Positions 51,431 through 60,406 of a DNA stretch of 64,000 nucleotides are shown piece after piece. Source of the DNA: Amycolatopsis sp. 2-15 (GTDB lineage Bacteria > Actinomycetota > Actinomycetes > Mycobacteriales > Pseudonocardiaceae); the NCBI RefSeq assembly GCF_030285625.1, contig NZ_CP127294.1:7348001-7412000 (forward strand), written 5' to 3'. Numbering within the stretch: position 1 is the stretch's first letter; each line of letters opens with the position of its first letter. The notes beneath the pieces are model-generated. The model did not search any database, was not told the origin of the DNA, and saw only the letters and a list, made by a program, of their open reading frames with translations. Position numbers and translations under genes: made by a program.

Positions 51431-52587
51431 CCCTCCGATCTGACAGGGAGCCTCCCAACGATCGCGATAGCGAACGCGAAGACGCCGAGAGAGGTGAGTA
51501 TGAGCAGAGCCGGCCGGTCCGACCAAGCCTGTTGCCTGATCATGGCGCTGGCAAACAGCGCAACGACCGCGCCGCATTGCACCACACATTGATACAGAGC
51601 GACTGACGCCGCCCGCTCCTCCGGGGGGATTCCCTCGAGCGCCCGGGCGTTGAGCGCAGCGAACGAAAGCACGAACGCGACGGCGAACAGGATCAGCGCC
51701 GGAAGCACATCGGTCACGTAGGAAGTGCGCTCAGGTTTGATACAGCTGACGCCGCATGCAGCGGCCGCAGCAAACGCGCCCGCTGCGACGAGCGGCCCTG
51801 TACCGCATCTCGCGATGAGGCGCCGCGAGCCGCGCGTCGCAGCGACGAGCGGGGCACACACCGGCAGCAGCCCGGCTGCGACCTGCCACGGACGCCAGCC
51901 AAGCCCCTGCTGAAGGGTGAACGTGGTCAGCAGCAGGTACCCGAGGTACGCTCCGTTCAGCAGTGCGGCGCCCACTGCCGCGCGCACGAGCCGCGGTGAC
52001 ACGCGCTGCGGGAACCAGCGTGGGTCGGCAACGGCCCGGTCTCGAGGCACCACGCGCGCGGCCACCACCGCCAGCGCCAGCGCGACCGGGGCGGTGAACA
52101 CCAGAACCCAGCGCCAGGACGCCAGCGTGACGAATCCGGAGAACACCAAGCCCGCGGTGAACCCCGACGCCCCGAACAACGAGTACACCCCGACAGCGCG
52201 GGCACGATCGTACTGGCCCGGGAAGACGTCCCCGATGATCGCCAGCCCTGCCGGGGCCGTGAAGGCCGCGCATGAGCCCTTGACAACGCGGGTCGCGACG
52301 ATCGCCGCTGGCACGTCGATCAGCCCGCCGACCACCGATGCGGCCGCGAACACTACCAAGGCCACGAGGTAGAGGCGGCGCCGGCCCCAACGCCGGGCGA
52401 GCACCGGGCCGGCGAGCAGAAAGACCGCGAAACCGGCCGCGAATCCTCCCATCAGCCACTGTGCCCCGCTGATGCCCAGCCCTAAATCGGTGGCCGCGGG
52501 TGGCAACGCCGGCAACAGCACCGAAACCTCAAGCGCATCGAGCAGCATGTTGCCGGCGAGCACGCCCATCAAGGCGCGTTGGCTCAC
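51418..52587 (-). CDS. MFS transporter
   Basis: 389 residues if started at GTG 52587 (ATG 52569 is the alternative; neither has a strong ribosome binding site). About 12 helices, starting MGVLAGNMLLDALEVSVLLP, motif A GPVLARRWGRRRLYLVALVV, motif C-like SLFGASGFTAGLVFSGF, LASWRWVLVFTAPVALALAV. The frame continues upstream to 52740 only as antisense of the recombinase fragment. The 5' region may have been replaced at that junction. Resembles DHA-type exporters of hydrophobic compounds. Confidence 0.7.
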   Translation of the reverse strand: MSQRALMGVLAGNMLLDALEVSVLLPALPPAATDLGLGISGAQWLMGGFAAGFAVFLLAGPVLARRWGRRRLYLVALVVFAAASVVGGLIDVPAAIVATRVVKGSCAAFTAPAGLAIIGDVFPGQYDRARAVGVYSLFGASGFTAGLVFSGFVTLASWRWVLVFTAPVALALAVVAARVVPRDRAVADPRWFPQRVSPRLVRAAVGAALLNGAYLGYLLLTTFTLQQGLGWRPWQVAAGLLPVCAPLVAATRGSRRLIARCGTGPLVAAGAFAAAAACGVSCIKPERTSYVTDVLPALILFAVAFVLSFAALNARALEGIPPEERAASVALYQCVVQCGAVVALFASAMIRQQAWSDRPALLILTSLGVFAFAIAIVGRLPVRSEGVRS

Positions 52588-52637
52588 GCCTGGGCGGGTA
52601 GACGAGGAAGTTCTTCGGACGGTGGGCCCGGCAGGAG

Positions 52638-53490
52638 ATGCTTCTGGATCCTGACGACGTCGCCGCTGGGCACGTGACCCGATTCCGCCGGGCGGCACCT
52701 GACCGGGTCGTGCGGTCCCGAAAGCCGGCACACCCCGCAATCATCTCCGTTGAGGACTTCACAGCGGTTCAGCTTTCCCGTCGCTCTCGTGCCGCCGGAG
52801 GACTCGAAGCGCGCCGCAAACTCGAACGGGGACCGAAGGCCACGAAGTGGACGTACGCATTTCGCGGCCGCGTCCGGTGCATGCACTGCCAGCGCAAGAT
52901 GGAAGGAACACCGCGAGGCAGTCGGATCTACTACCGCTGTGCTGCGCGAACGCTGGTGCCTGGGTCGCCGGTACGCTGAGCACCCGAAGAACATCTACTT
53001 GCCCGAAGCGGCGCTCTTGGAACCGTTGAACGCCTACATCAACCACGCGTTCTCAGAAGATCAGCGTGACCAAACGGTGGAGGCCATGCTGGAAGTCGCT
53101 GGAGACGTCAACGTGAACCCGGAGCGCTCGGCCGATGCCCAGAGGCGGCTCACGCAGGCGAAGACGCGGCTGACGCGACTGGCACAAGCCATCGAGGCAG
53201 GTGCGGATCCGACGGCGCTGATCGAGCCACTCAACCGGGCGAAGGAAGAACGCGACGCCGCGGAGGAGGAGCTGGCGCGAACCCCTGCGGGAGCGTCCTT
53301 GACTCGCGGCGACGTCGAGGCGCTGGTGGACTCGCTGGCCGACGCGGGCCGGCAGGTGCTGCACGCCGGCCCGGCTCGGCTACAGGAACTGTACGAGGAG
53401 ATTGGCCTGGAACTGGTCTTTAACGCAAAAGAGCGGATGGTCGATGTGACCATCCGCCCACCCCGTAGGGTTAGTACGTGTGTCCGAGGA
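52638..53490 (+). pseudogene. C-terminal half of a large serine recombinase, one frameshift
   Basis: Starts in the recombinase domain (LLDPDDVAAGHVTRFRRAAP, HPAIISVEDFTAVQ), continues through the zinc ribbon YAFRGRVRCMHCQRKMEGTP with RIYYRCAARTLVPG, shifts near 52965, then NIYLPEAALLEPLNAYINHA, a coiled coil (RRLTQAKTRLTRLAQAIEAG, REDAAEEEL-like) and ELYEEIGLELVFNAKERMVD. The resolvase N-terminus is missing; a matching N-terminal half lies at 19792-20405. The 3' end merges into the dispersed repeat. Confidence 0.75.
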
Positions 53491-53592
53491 CGATCTTGCT
53501 CACTATCTACACGCCTGCAACTCCCTCGTTGACCTGCAGGTTCTCACTAGTTGGACCCAAATCCACGCCGCGCCCCATGGGGTAAATGAGTG
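53479..53592 (+). repeat. Dispersed ~107 bp repeat, copy B
   Basis: Begins GTGTGTCCGAGGACGATC right at the end of the serine recombinase and ends CCCCATGGGGTAAATGAGTG. It shares CACTATCTACACGCCTGCAA and the ACCTGCAGGT palindrome with copy C. Confidence 0.8.
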
Positions 53593-54018
53593 TCTGAGTC
53601 GCTCAGGTCGCGGATAACAGGCTGATTGTGTTCGTTGGTGAACTTGACGTAGTCGTTCGGGTATCGCGGATCTGCTCCGGGTTCCGTGACGCGGACAGAA
53701 TTCGCGTCGCCGGAGGAGCCGGGTTTCTGCCACACGGTTCCCTTGCCGCTGTTGGATGCGCGTGAAGACCAGCCGTCCTGCGCCCCCGCTGGCGGGGAGG
53801 AGTCTGCGATGGAACTTCCCGCACTCTCGCTGCTGCTGGCTTCGACAGGTCCTTCGGCGCCTTGGGCGACGATGTTTCGGCCTTCCGCGGTCGCCGCACC
53901 CTCAACAGGTGGACACCGGCCTCGCCAGCAATTTCGGGCCCGTGGGCGGCGGCGCCGACGGGCACGAACCACGAGACGACTTCGACGGCGCCCTTGTCGC
54001 ATCCGAGGAACTCGAAGT
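53593..54018 (-). pseudogene. C-terminal fragment of a polymorphic toxin
   Basis: The minus strand reads RASNSGKGTVWQKPGSSGDA, NSVRVTEPGADPRYPNDYVK and FTNEHNQPVI, the start of a toxin module frequently attached to RHS or Hint proteins (GKGTVxQxPGxxGxANSVRIM...Y..GY...). Upstream another frame holds a linker (IVAQGAEGPVEASSSESAGS). Both the carrier protein and the rest of the toxin are missing. The fragment is bounded by the repeat and by an IS5 end. Confidence 0.5.
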
Positions 54019-54142
54019 CGCCGCGGCGCCAGCACGCTCGCCGACATAGTGTCCGGAATCGCGCACCTGCACAACGTCCTCCTTGAATCCTGACGCAACA
54101 CCAGCCCCACCAACCACACTCCCAGTTACGAGACATGCCTTA
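54019..54142 (+). repeat. Right-end remnant of an IS5-family element
   Basis: Nearly identical to 59643-59767: the last ~25 transposase codons (STLADIVSGIAHLHNVLLES), the spacer CCCCACCAACCAC and the terminal repeat GTTACGAGACATGCCTTA (one change from GTTACGAGACATCCCTTA). Everything to the left of about 54019 is unrelated. Confidence 0.85.
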
Positions 54143-54358
54143 GACCGTTCTCGACCGGCCCGCAAGCAACGAAAGTCGGGCATTCGCCGCCAGGTCCACC
54201 GTTCACGAAGGACGACACTCGCAGTATCTCTCTCACCGAACCAGATCCACGATCCGCTACGCCATTCGATCGACGCACTTCAAGAACTAGTTGATCTCCT
54301 TGACGTGGGCCATTTTCACTCGATAGTGTCGGTTCGGGAGAGGGAAACGAGGGGGATC

Positions 54359-55021
54359 GTGCGCACAATCATGCTTTTCGCCGCTGGCATGGCGGCGACG
54401 CTACTAATCGCTGTACTGGCGAGCTGCACAGTGGGAACCGGAGCGCCGCAGAAAAGCAACGCGACACCCTCGACCGTGCAGTCCACGGGTTCAGAGACTT
54501 CGACATCGCCTACCCCACGACGAATCACCGCAGGCGGACAGGAGGATGAGAGGGCGAAGCGATTGCTGAACCGGCTTCGACAGGTGCTTCCTGCGACGGT
54601 GCCAGTAGTGGATACCGGCGAAGTGCGCACGACCGATCAGGGAAGCTCCGGGACATCTGCACTGTATCGAGCGGGCATCCTACTCAGCCCCGGCGATCAC
54701 GTTTACGCAGGGCTGTCAGCGGAGGTCAGCGACCCACCGGTCACCTTCGGCGAGGCTGACTGCGCACCCTGGCAGCACATCTGCAGCACTCGCGACATCG
54801 GCGATGCGACCGCGGTGATCACCGGCGACAACGGATCTTCATCGGTCCTGGTGGAGGTGTACGGCGCCGATCGGGGAGTCTTCCTCCGCCTGCGGGTTAC
54901 CTGCGAGGTGACAGCAGATACGTCGTTGTTCTGGCAAGGCGGAGCATCCGCACCTCAAATTCCACTGAGCGTTGACTCTCTCGTCGCGCTCGCTGATTCA
55001 CTCGCCACGCATCCCGCCTGA
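54359..55021 (+). CDS. Lipoprotein of unknown function
   Basis: 220 residues from the GTG at 54359 with GAGGGGG just upstream. Signal VRTIMLFAAGMAATLLIAVL ends at lipobox VLASC. A Ser/Thr/Pro linker (STVQSTGSETSTSPTPRRIT) leads to a globular part with VPVVDTGEVRTTDQGSSGTS, two close Cys (GEADCAPWQHICSTRD) and a third (LRVTCEVT). Exported and membrane-anchored. No family recognised. Another exported protein gene follows. Confidence 0.65.
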   Translation: MRTIMLFAAGMAATLLIAVLASCTVGTGAPQKSNATPSTVQSTGSETSTSPTPRRITAGGQEDERAKRLLNRLRQVLPATVPVVDTGEVRTTDQGSSGTSALYRAGILLSPGDHVYAGLSAEVSDPPVTFGEADCAPWQHICSTRDIGDATAVITGDNGSSSVLVEVYGADRGVFLRLRVTCEVTADTSLFWQGGASAPQIPLSVDSLVALADSLATHPA

Positions 55022-55039
55022 CAAGGAAATAGCACTTCT

Positions 55040-55105
55040 GTCGAACGTTCCGTTCGACGGTTGTCAGCCGTGCACGTAATAGCACGGACTGAAATGTTCA
55101 TTTCA
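55040..55105. promoter_or_regulatory. Two palindromes upstream of the amidase-domain gene
   Basis: GTCGAACG TTC CGTTCGAC (55040-55058) directly follows the lipoprotein gene and may terminate it. TGAAATG TT CATTTCA (55090-55105) lies 38 bp before the next start in a low-GC promoter-like region and looks like an operator. Confidence 0.5.
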
Positions 55106-55142
55106 ACCATTTGATAACGCACGCACTTATTGGGAGGGTTTC

Positions 55143-56351
55143 GTGCGCTTTTTCACCATGGGAAGAACCTGCGGTGCAGCGCTGGCCGCCGCAGTGGTCG
55201 CTCCGCTGTGCCTGACTTCCGCCGCAGAGGCCGAACCGAACGACGCCACCACGCAGGTGCTGGCGATGACTCAGCAGTACCTACAGGACCGCGCCGACCG
55301 AGTGACTGACTCGCACCCAGTCGGTTTCGCCGCGTCGGCCCTTACCTCTGCGGCTTCGACAAGCCAGTTCTCGGCACGAATGGCTGCCGAGACTACGTCA
55401 CTGGACCGCTTGCGGACCACAATTGCCGGCACCCACGCAGATTACCGGAACGCGGTCGTCAACCTGGCCAATCCGGCTGTGACCGTCGCGGGAAACACCG
55501 CTCGGGTTACGGTCGAGGAGCGGACCTAGCTGAACTTCGCGGTTCGCGACTCGGCAACGGCTCCCGCTGCAACGAGTTATCGAGTCCCTCACGTTCTCGA
55601 CTTCCAGCGCAGCGGGACCGGTTGGACCCTCTCGTCCGACGCATTGGATGTTCCCGCTGATGCTCTCGACCCCATCCCGTACGTGCACGCGACCAAACTG
55701 AGGCCGGCCGCTGCGCGCGACCTCGCTCGAGAACCTGGCCTCCCTGCAGACATCAAACCCAACTACCCCGGCGCCAAGGCATACAGTTCTGCACCTGCCA
55801 ATGTCCGAAGCACCAAAACCGTCCAGATCAACAGGCAGGCCGCGGTCGACTACGCCCGTCAGTACGTCTTTGACTACAACCCCGTGTACGAACGCTTCGG
55901 CAACGACTGCGCCAACTTCGTATCCCAGTCCATGCGCGCCGGTGGCTGGGGCGACGTCGGCCACGGCGAAGACGATCCTGACAAGTGGTGGCAGTACCTC
56001 ATCAACGACACTCTCCCCACGCACAGCAAGACCTGGAGTGTTTCGCAAGACCTCGCGAACTTCGGGAACAACTACTCTCACCGGTTTCGGTTCTACGCCG
56101 GCGAATCAACACGGCTGGCAGATGTGATCTTCGCCGACTGGGAGAATGGCGCCGACGGTCACCTCGACCACAGCATGATCGTCACCAGCAACGTCCCCGG
56201 CAACGTCAACGACTGGTCGGAGATCAAGGTCAGCTACCACACGAACGACACACTCGACGCACCCATGAGCGTGGTTGCCGCCAAGGCGATGGAGAACTCG
56301 TCTCACGGCAAGCCGATCAGCTGGCTCTTCGCGGACAGCACTGGTTGGTGA
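55143..56351 (+). pseudogene. Secreted amidase-domain protein interrupted by one in-frame TAG
   Basis: A signal peptide (RTCGAALAAAVVAPLCLTSA, ending AEA) is followed by an N-terminal helical part. At 55527-55529 a TAG splits the gene, and the same frame continues to 56351. The second part has TVQINRQAAVDYARQYVFDY, ERFGNDCANFVSQSMRAGGW (the Cys of the putative amidase domain, with NCANFVSQ), DKWWQYLI and LDHSMIVTSN (His). PF12671-type enzymes are papain-like and cleave amide bonds in cell-wall or related material. With the TAG read as sense the length is 402 residues and everything else is intact. Confidence 0.75.
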
Positions 56352-56492
56352 CATAGCGCCGAGTCGGGTGCGGTCCGGGGCACTTCCCTGGACCGCACCC
56401 GTCCGGACGTCTCGTCGCTCACCTGAGTCGCCTGATGGACTGACGACGACACGCCAACGCAACCGAAACCCACCGGAGGCCGTCTTCACATC

Positions 56493-56963
56493 GTGACAGA
56501 TGACGACGTACGCGACCAGCCAGCGCAGCGGCGGACTCGAATTCGCAGACGTGCAACTGTGACCTGCCTCATAGCTCTGGTGATTCCGAGTGGGATCGTC
56601 GGACTCGCGCTCCTACCGCGGACCGCCAACCACTTCGGCTACGCCCTGCCAGTCGAACACGGATTGCCGTTTCGCGTGCACTACGACGGCCGGGACTACC
56701 GCAACGACAGCACATGTGCAGGCGCGGGCTGGTGCGAGGCGCCCGCGGGCCCAGCGGGCCAGGTGCAGCCCTACTGCATCGCAGCCGGCACCGGAACCAC
56801 CAACGCGCCGCTCGACCAGGTAGACGAGGTGGACACATTGTTCGGACCCGCTCACGCAGTTTTCAGAACAAGAGACCGCCCTGCGAGCCAACCGGCCATG
56901 ACAATCCTGGTCGAGGCCAGCCCGAGCTGCTACCTGACCTACGAGCTGATCGGTGGCCCGTGA
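56493..56963 (+). CDS. Membrane-anchored exported protein
   Basis: 156 residues from the GTG at 56493. Arg-rich N-terminus (QRRTRIRRRATVTCLIALVI) with one membrane helix, then an outside domain with Cys pairs (NDSTCAGAGWCEAP, PYCIAAG, PSCYLTYEL). No family recognised. It lies 141 bp after the amidase gene and may be part of the same exported set. Confidence 0.6.
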   Translation: MTDDDVRDQPAQRRTRIRRRATVTCLIALVIPSGIVGLALLPRTANHFGYALPVEHGLPFRVHYDGRDYRNDSTCAGAGWCEAPAGPAGQVQPYCIAAGTGTTNAPLDQVDEVDTLFGPAHAVFRTRDRPASQPAMTILVEASPSCYLTYELIGGP

Positions 56964-57903
56964 CGTGGACGTTTACCGCTGCACAACGTCGTCGCGCTGG
57001 GTCTGGTGAAGCAGGGCAACGACGACGCGGCCGGGCTGCTGCAGCACAATCTCGACGGCGACGACACGTCGGTCGACTGGCCGGTGCAGGATATGCTGGG
57101 CGACACGCCGTCCTTCCAAGGTTCGCCCATGCAAGGCCATGTGCCAACCCGAAGGCGACCCAGCCGACCACGCTCGTCCGGCGAGTACGAACATGTAGTG
57201 TTCGTCAGCGGCCGCGAGGTCAGTTAGGTACAGCATCCCGCGCCGCGACCCCGCAGGAGAGGACCAGCAGCTGTAACCGCGCGGCCGACCAAAGCCAGCC
57301 CGGCAATCCCCAGTACACCAGCAGCATCCGCGGCGTGCTCGTGTGCCGCGGTCGGGCCAGCGAGTCGCCACCGGCAGCGGGGTCCTTCGGCGGTTGCAGG
57401 TCAGGCATCGTCGGCGGGCAGGTGCGCCATTCTGCGGACGACCGCCTGTGCCCGCGCGAGGCCGGGTATTCGGTGAGTGCGAGGTCGAGCAACAGTGCGC
57501 GAGGGTCGACATACAGGCGCGCCGGTGGCTCGCAGGCCAGCAGCGGGCGCGGGGTGAAGGTCGGCTCCACATCCTCGACGCTGCCCGTCGGACGGTGCGG
57601 AGACAGGCCGTTCGGCGAACTGTGGACAACTCGCCGGGTCCGGGGTGCCGACCGGTGCGCGGGCGGCCGACGAGACGTGGAGGGAGACATCTCGTCGGCG
57701 GCCGTTGCACGGCCGCGGTTGGTGCCGTTGCAGTTAGCAACGTTGCCGAGGCCCGTGGTGTTACGCGGTCCGACGGGTTGTCTGAGCTGGGTCTGGGTGC
57801 CGCTCCGGCATGGAGGCCGCACAAGCGGTGGTGCGATCTGTCAACGGGAGGCCGTGGCGATTCGCCACGGCCTCCCGTTCGGTGGTGCCGATCAGGCGGC
57901 GGG
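56964..57903. other. About 940 bp without a recognised gene
   Basis: Two coding-like stretches occur. Plus strand 56979-57110 reads HNVVALGLVKQGNDDAAGLL and QHNLDGDDTSVDWPVQDMLG. Minus strand 57220-57600 reads FTPRPLLACEPPARLYVDPR and ALLLDLALTEYPASRGHRRS. Neither has a start or a recognised family. They are probably remnants. Confidence 0.35.
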
Positions 57904-58275
57904 TCAGTGACCTGCGCGCGACCCACGGAGGCCGGGAAGGATCTGTGTGCCTTCGGTCGGGACGGCCGTCAGGGCGGCCGGGTCGAGGCCCCGGACCGAG
58001 ATGATCGTCGGTGCGACCTGGGTGGTCTCGACCGACCTGGACTCGACCTGCGCCGGGATGCCCGGGCCGTTCACGACCATCAGGATGTGGCTGTCCTCGG
58101 TGTTCATGCCACCGTGCTCGGCGAGCTTGGTCGGCTTCGAGTAGACGACGCCTTCCTGGACCTTGCCGAAGACATCCGGGTAGCGGCCGTTGTCCACCGG
58201 GACGCCGAAAAACTTCGCGGCGGCGGCATCGGCCCAGATCCGGGTGAGCCGGAGTGCTGCACGGTGACGAGTTTC
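57904..58275 (-). pseudogene. C-terminal fragment of an alkaline-phosphatase-family protein
   Basis: The minus strand reads FFGVPVDNGRYPDVFGKVQE, GVVYSKPTKLAEHGGMNTED, SHILMVVNGPGIPAQVESRS and VETTQVAPTIISVRGLDPAA. It holds the late metal-ligand His (EHGG) and the TTQVAPTI motif of the alkaline phosphatase/phosphodiesterase superfamily. A shift near 58250 separates LVTVQHSG from the rest. The catalytic Ser/Thr region is missing. It ends at the dispersed repeat. Confidence 0.6.
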
Positions 58276-58291
58276 TGGTTGACGTCGTAAC

Positions 58292-58430
58292 CCTGGACGA
58301 TCTTGCACACTATCTACACGCCTGCAACTCGCCGGTTGACCTGCAGGTTCCCACTAGTTGGACCTGAAGCCACCCCGCGCCTCATGGGGTAATTGAGTGT
58401 CCGAGACGATCTTGCGCGCTAACCACAACA
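58292..58430 (+). repeat. Dispersed ~107 bp repeat, copy C with the start of a second unit
   Basis: 58295-58397 matches copies A and B (CACTATCTACACGCCTGCAA, TTGACCTGCAGGTTCCCACT, CCTCATGGGGTAATTGAGTG). A second unit then starts (TGTCCGAGACGATCTTGC, GCTAACCACAAC) and breaks off at about 58430, where it resembles copy A rather than B. Confidence 0.8.
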
Positions 58431-58757
58431 CTTATGCTGAGCTGATCAGGCGCGTCAGGTGGCCGCTGTCAGCCGATCGGGGTGACATTGCCGTAGCCAC
58501 CGCAGCCACGAGCCACTCTCAGACTCTTTACCAGGCGTGGCGGCGACATGGTCGCCTCGCGGGGACGGTGAAGCCCAAACAGCGCCGAGGTCAGGGGGCC
58601 TCGAGCTCGGACCAGAGATCAGCCAAAGCGCAGCTACGCCGGTCCGGCGACGATCACCGCCGCGCGGGTGACCTCGCTCTCTCCGACCACCGGTTCGTCG
58701 CGTCGATCAACGCCCCCCGTTGATCCCCTGCTCGCAGATCACGTGAGAGGGCCTGTC
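58431..58757. other. Stretch without a recognised gene
   Basis: No recognisable gene between the repeat and a short N-terminal fragment at 58758. Confidence 0.4.
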
Positions 58758-58877
58758 ATGACCGCCCGCCGGTTCCCGGTACCCCTCGACGGGCTGGTCC
58801 TGGAACTGCGAGCGACGCGTGAGAACGAGAATGGTGAATTGGCTGGTAGTGCCGGTCACCATCTGGACAGCCCTTAA
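58758..58877 (+). pseudogene. Short N-terminal gene fragment cut by the IS5 element
   Basis: ATG at 58758 with GAGAGG upstream reads MTARRFPVPLDGLVLELRAT and RENENGELAGSAGHHLDSP. The IS5 left repeat starts at 58875 and supplies the stop. The remainder of the gene is not visible beyond the element. The family is unknown. Confidence 0.35.
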
Positions 58878-59767
58878 GGGATGTCTCGTAACCCGGTGCT
58901 GGGCCGGCGGGGCCGGTAGTCGATCATGGTGGTGTGGTGCAGGTGATCACAGCGTCGCGGCCGGAGTGGATTGCCCCGTTCACCGGGCTGGAGCCGGGCC
59001 AGTTCCGCAAGCTCGTGCGGCTGGTCGCGAAGCGAGGCGGGGACGAGATCGCTGACGGCCGGCCCGGTCGGCAGTGGGCATTGCCGCTGGCCGATCGCGT
59101 GTTGCTGGTCGCAACGTAGTGGCGGACGAACCTGACGATGCGCCAGATCGGGCCGTTGTTCGGGGTGTCGCATTCGGCGGCGCACCGGGGGAAGCGACAC
59201 GATCGGTCCGCTGCTGGCCCTGGCCCCGGTCCGCAAACGCCGGGTGGATGCGGTCGCGATCGTGGACGGCACACTGGTGCCTACCCGGGATCACCGGCTG
59301 GCGACACCGTCGAAGAACTACCGGTACTCAGGCGTTCGTGCAGGTCGCGATCGACGCCGAGACCCGGCTGGTCATCGCGACCGGTGACCCGCAGCCGGGC
59401 AACCGCAACGACTGCACCGTCTACCGCGCCTCGGGCATGGCCGAGCAACTCGCCGGTCGGCCGGTGATGGCCGACGGCGGCTATCAAGGCAACCCGGCGG
59501 TCGTCATGCCCTACCGCAAACCTCGCGACGGCAGCGAACTCCCGGACTGGAAAGAGAATCTCAACGCCACCCACCGCAAGGTCCGCGCTCGCGTCGAACA
59601 CGTCCTGGCCCGGATGAAGAACTTCAAGATCCTCCGCGACTACCGCCGCGCCGCCAGCACGCTCGCCGACACGGTGTCCGGAATCACGCACCTGCACAAC
59701 GTCCTCCTCGAAGCCTGACGCAACACCAGCCCCACCAACCACGCTCTCAGTTACGAGACATCCCTTA
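58875..59767 (+). mobile_element. IS5-family insertion sequence (IS427-like)
   Basis: 893 bp with perfect 18 bp inverted ends TAAGGGATGTCTCGTAAC. The outermost TA on each side may be the two-base target duplication of the IS427 subgroup. It carries one decayed transposase gene. A right-end remnant of the same element is at 54019-54142. Confidence 0.85.
58934..59718 (+). pseudogene. IS5-family transposase, nonsense and frameshifts
   Basis: The start frame reads ITASRPEWIAPFTGLEPGQF and RKLVRLVAKRGGDEIADGRP, then VLLVAT and TAG at 59117-59119 where a sense codon is expected, followed in frame by WRTNLTMRQIGPLFGVSHSA. Shifts near 59190 and 59310 follow. The C-terminal half is clean: VQVAIDAETRLVIATGDPQP (Asp region), ADGGYQGNPAVVMPYRKP, HRKVRARVEHVLARMKNFKI (Glu) and LADTVSGITHLHNVLLEA. 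Not functional. Confidence 0.8.
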
Positions 59768-60067
59768 CAGCGACGACATCGGTAACGGTTGCTATCCAAG
59801 CCAAGCACGATCCATACCGTATTCCTGCGATCGCCGACAATGTCGCCCATACGGCTGGCTGTCAACGGATGAACGAGGCCCATCCGCAGGGCGAGCCGAG
59901 TCTCGAGAGCAATGATCTCCTCGGAGACCATAGGGAGTCCGGTCTGGCAAGCCGGAGTGTCGACGTCATCCTGAGTGCCGATCATTCCGAGAAGGTTCGG
60001 GCTTCGGGCATGTGAAAACTGTGCGATACAACACTCCGCTCTCTTCAGCTTCCACTGTGACGTACCG
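59768..60067 (-). other. Possible second downstream gene of the RHS locus, cut by IS5
   Basis: On the minus strand a frame from about 60135 or a later ATG reads MIGTQDDVDTPACQTGLPMV, SEEIIALETRLALRMGLVHP and LTASRMGDIVGDRRNTVWIV, which looks coding and is less GC-rich, like the toxin. It runs into the IS5 right end. It may be another immunity or orphan module, but no family is recognised. Confidence 0.35.
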
Positions 60068-60406
60068 TCAACCACGTCGCATTCGATGGGTGACCTTCCA
60101 AGCGTCAAAAAGTTCGACTGCCAACCAATGTCCACGCTCGTGCGCCATCTGATCCGCAGTTATACTCGATTGACCACTGGCAGGACGCAGGGGATCCGCG
60201 CCTCGCGACAGCAAATATGCGGTGGTGTCGACGTGAAGCGGCTCACCGGTCTGCACATGGCCGTCGATCTCAGCATCAACGGCATGATGCAGTAAGGTTA
60301 GACCGTAGTGCTCCTCATGGACATCCACACCCTCATCCAAGAGAATCCGCAAAGCTTCAATGTCACCATTCTCAACTGCAATGTGAGCTCGGCTCATATC
60401 ATCCAT
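60068..60406 (-). CDS. Ankyrin-repeat protein, probable immunity partner of the deaminase toxin
   Basis: 112 residues from the ATG at 60406, which overlaps the toxin stop (TAATG) and has GGAGGG 6 bases upstream. Ankyrin repeats: SRAHIAVENGDIEALRILLD and YGLTLLHHAVDAEIDGHVQT, then DTTAYLLSRGADPLRPASGQ and TADQMAHERGHWLAVELFDA. Ankyrin proteins are frequent immunity genes in polymorphic toxin loci. The strict translational coupling supports that role. Binding to the deaminase is inference. Confidence 0.7.
   Translation of the reverse strand: MDDMSRAHIAVENGDIEALRILLDEGVDVHEEHYGLTLLHHAVDAEIDGHVQTGEPLHVDTTAYLLSRGADPLRPASGQSSITADQMAHERGHWLAVELFDAWKVTHRMRRG

Noticed and set aside
55527..55529. TAG read as pyrrolysine or programmed read-through
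   Set aside because: No pyrrolysine machinery or read-through context is visible in the window. A point mutation or sequence error is simpler; kept as a low-weight finding.
59281..60135. Long minus-strand frame across the IS5 transposase
   Set aside because: Most of it is antisense of the IS5 gene. Only the part left of the element could be real, and it is listed with low confidence.
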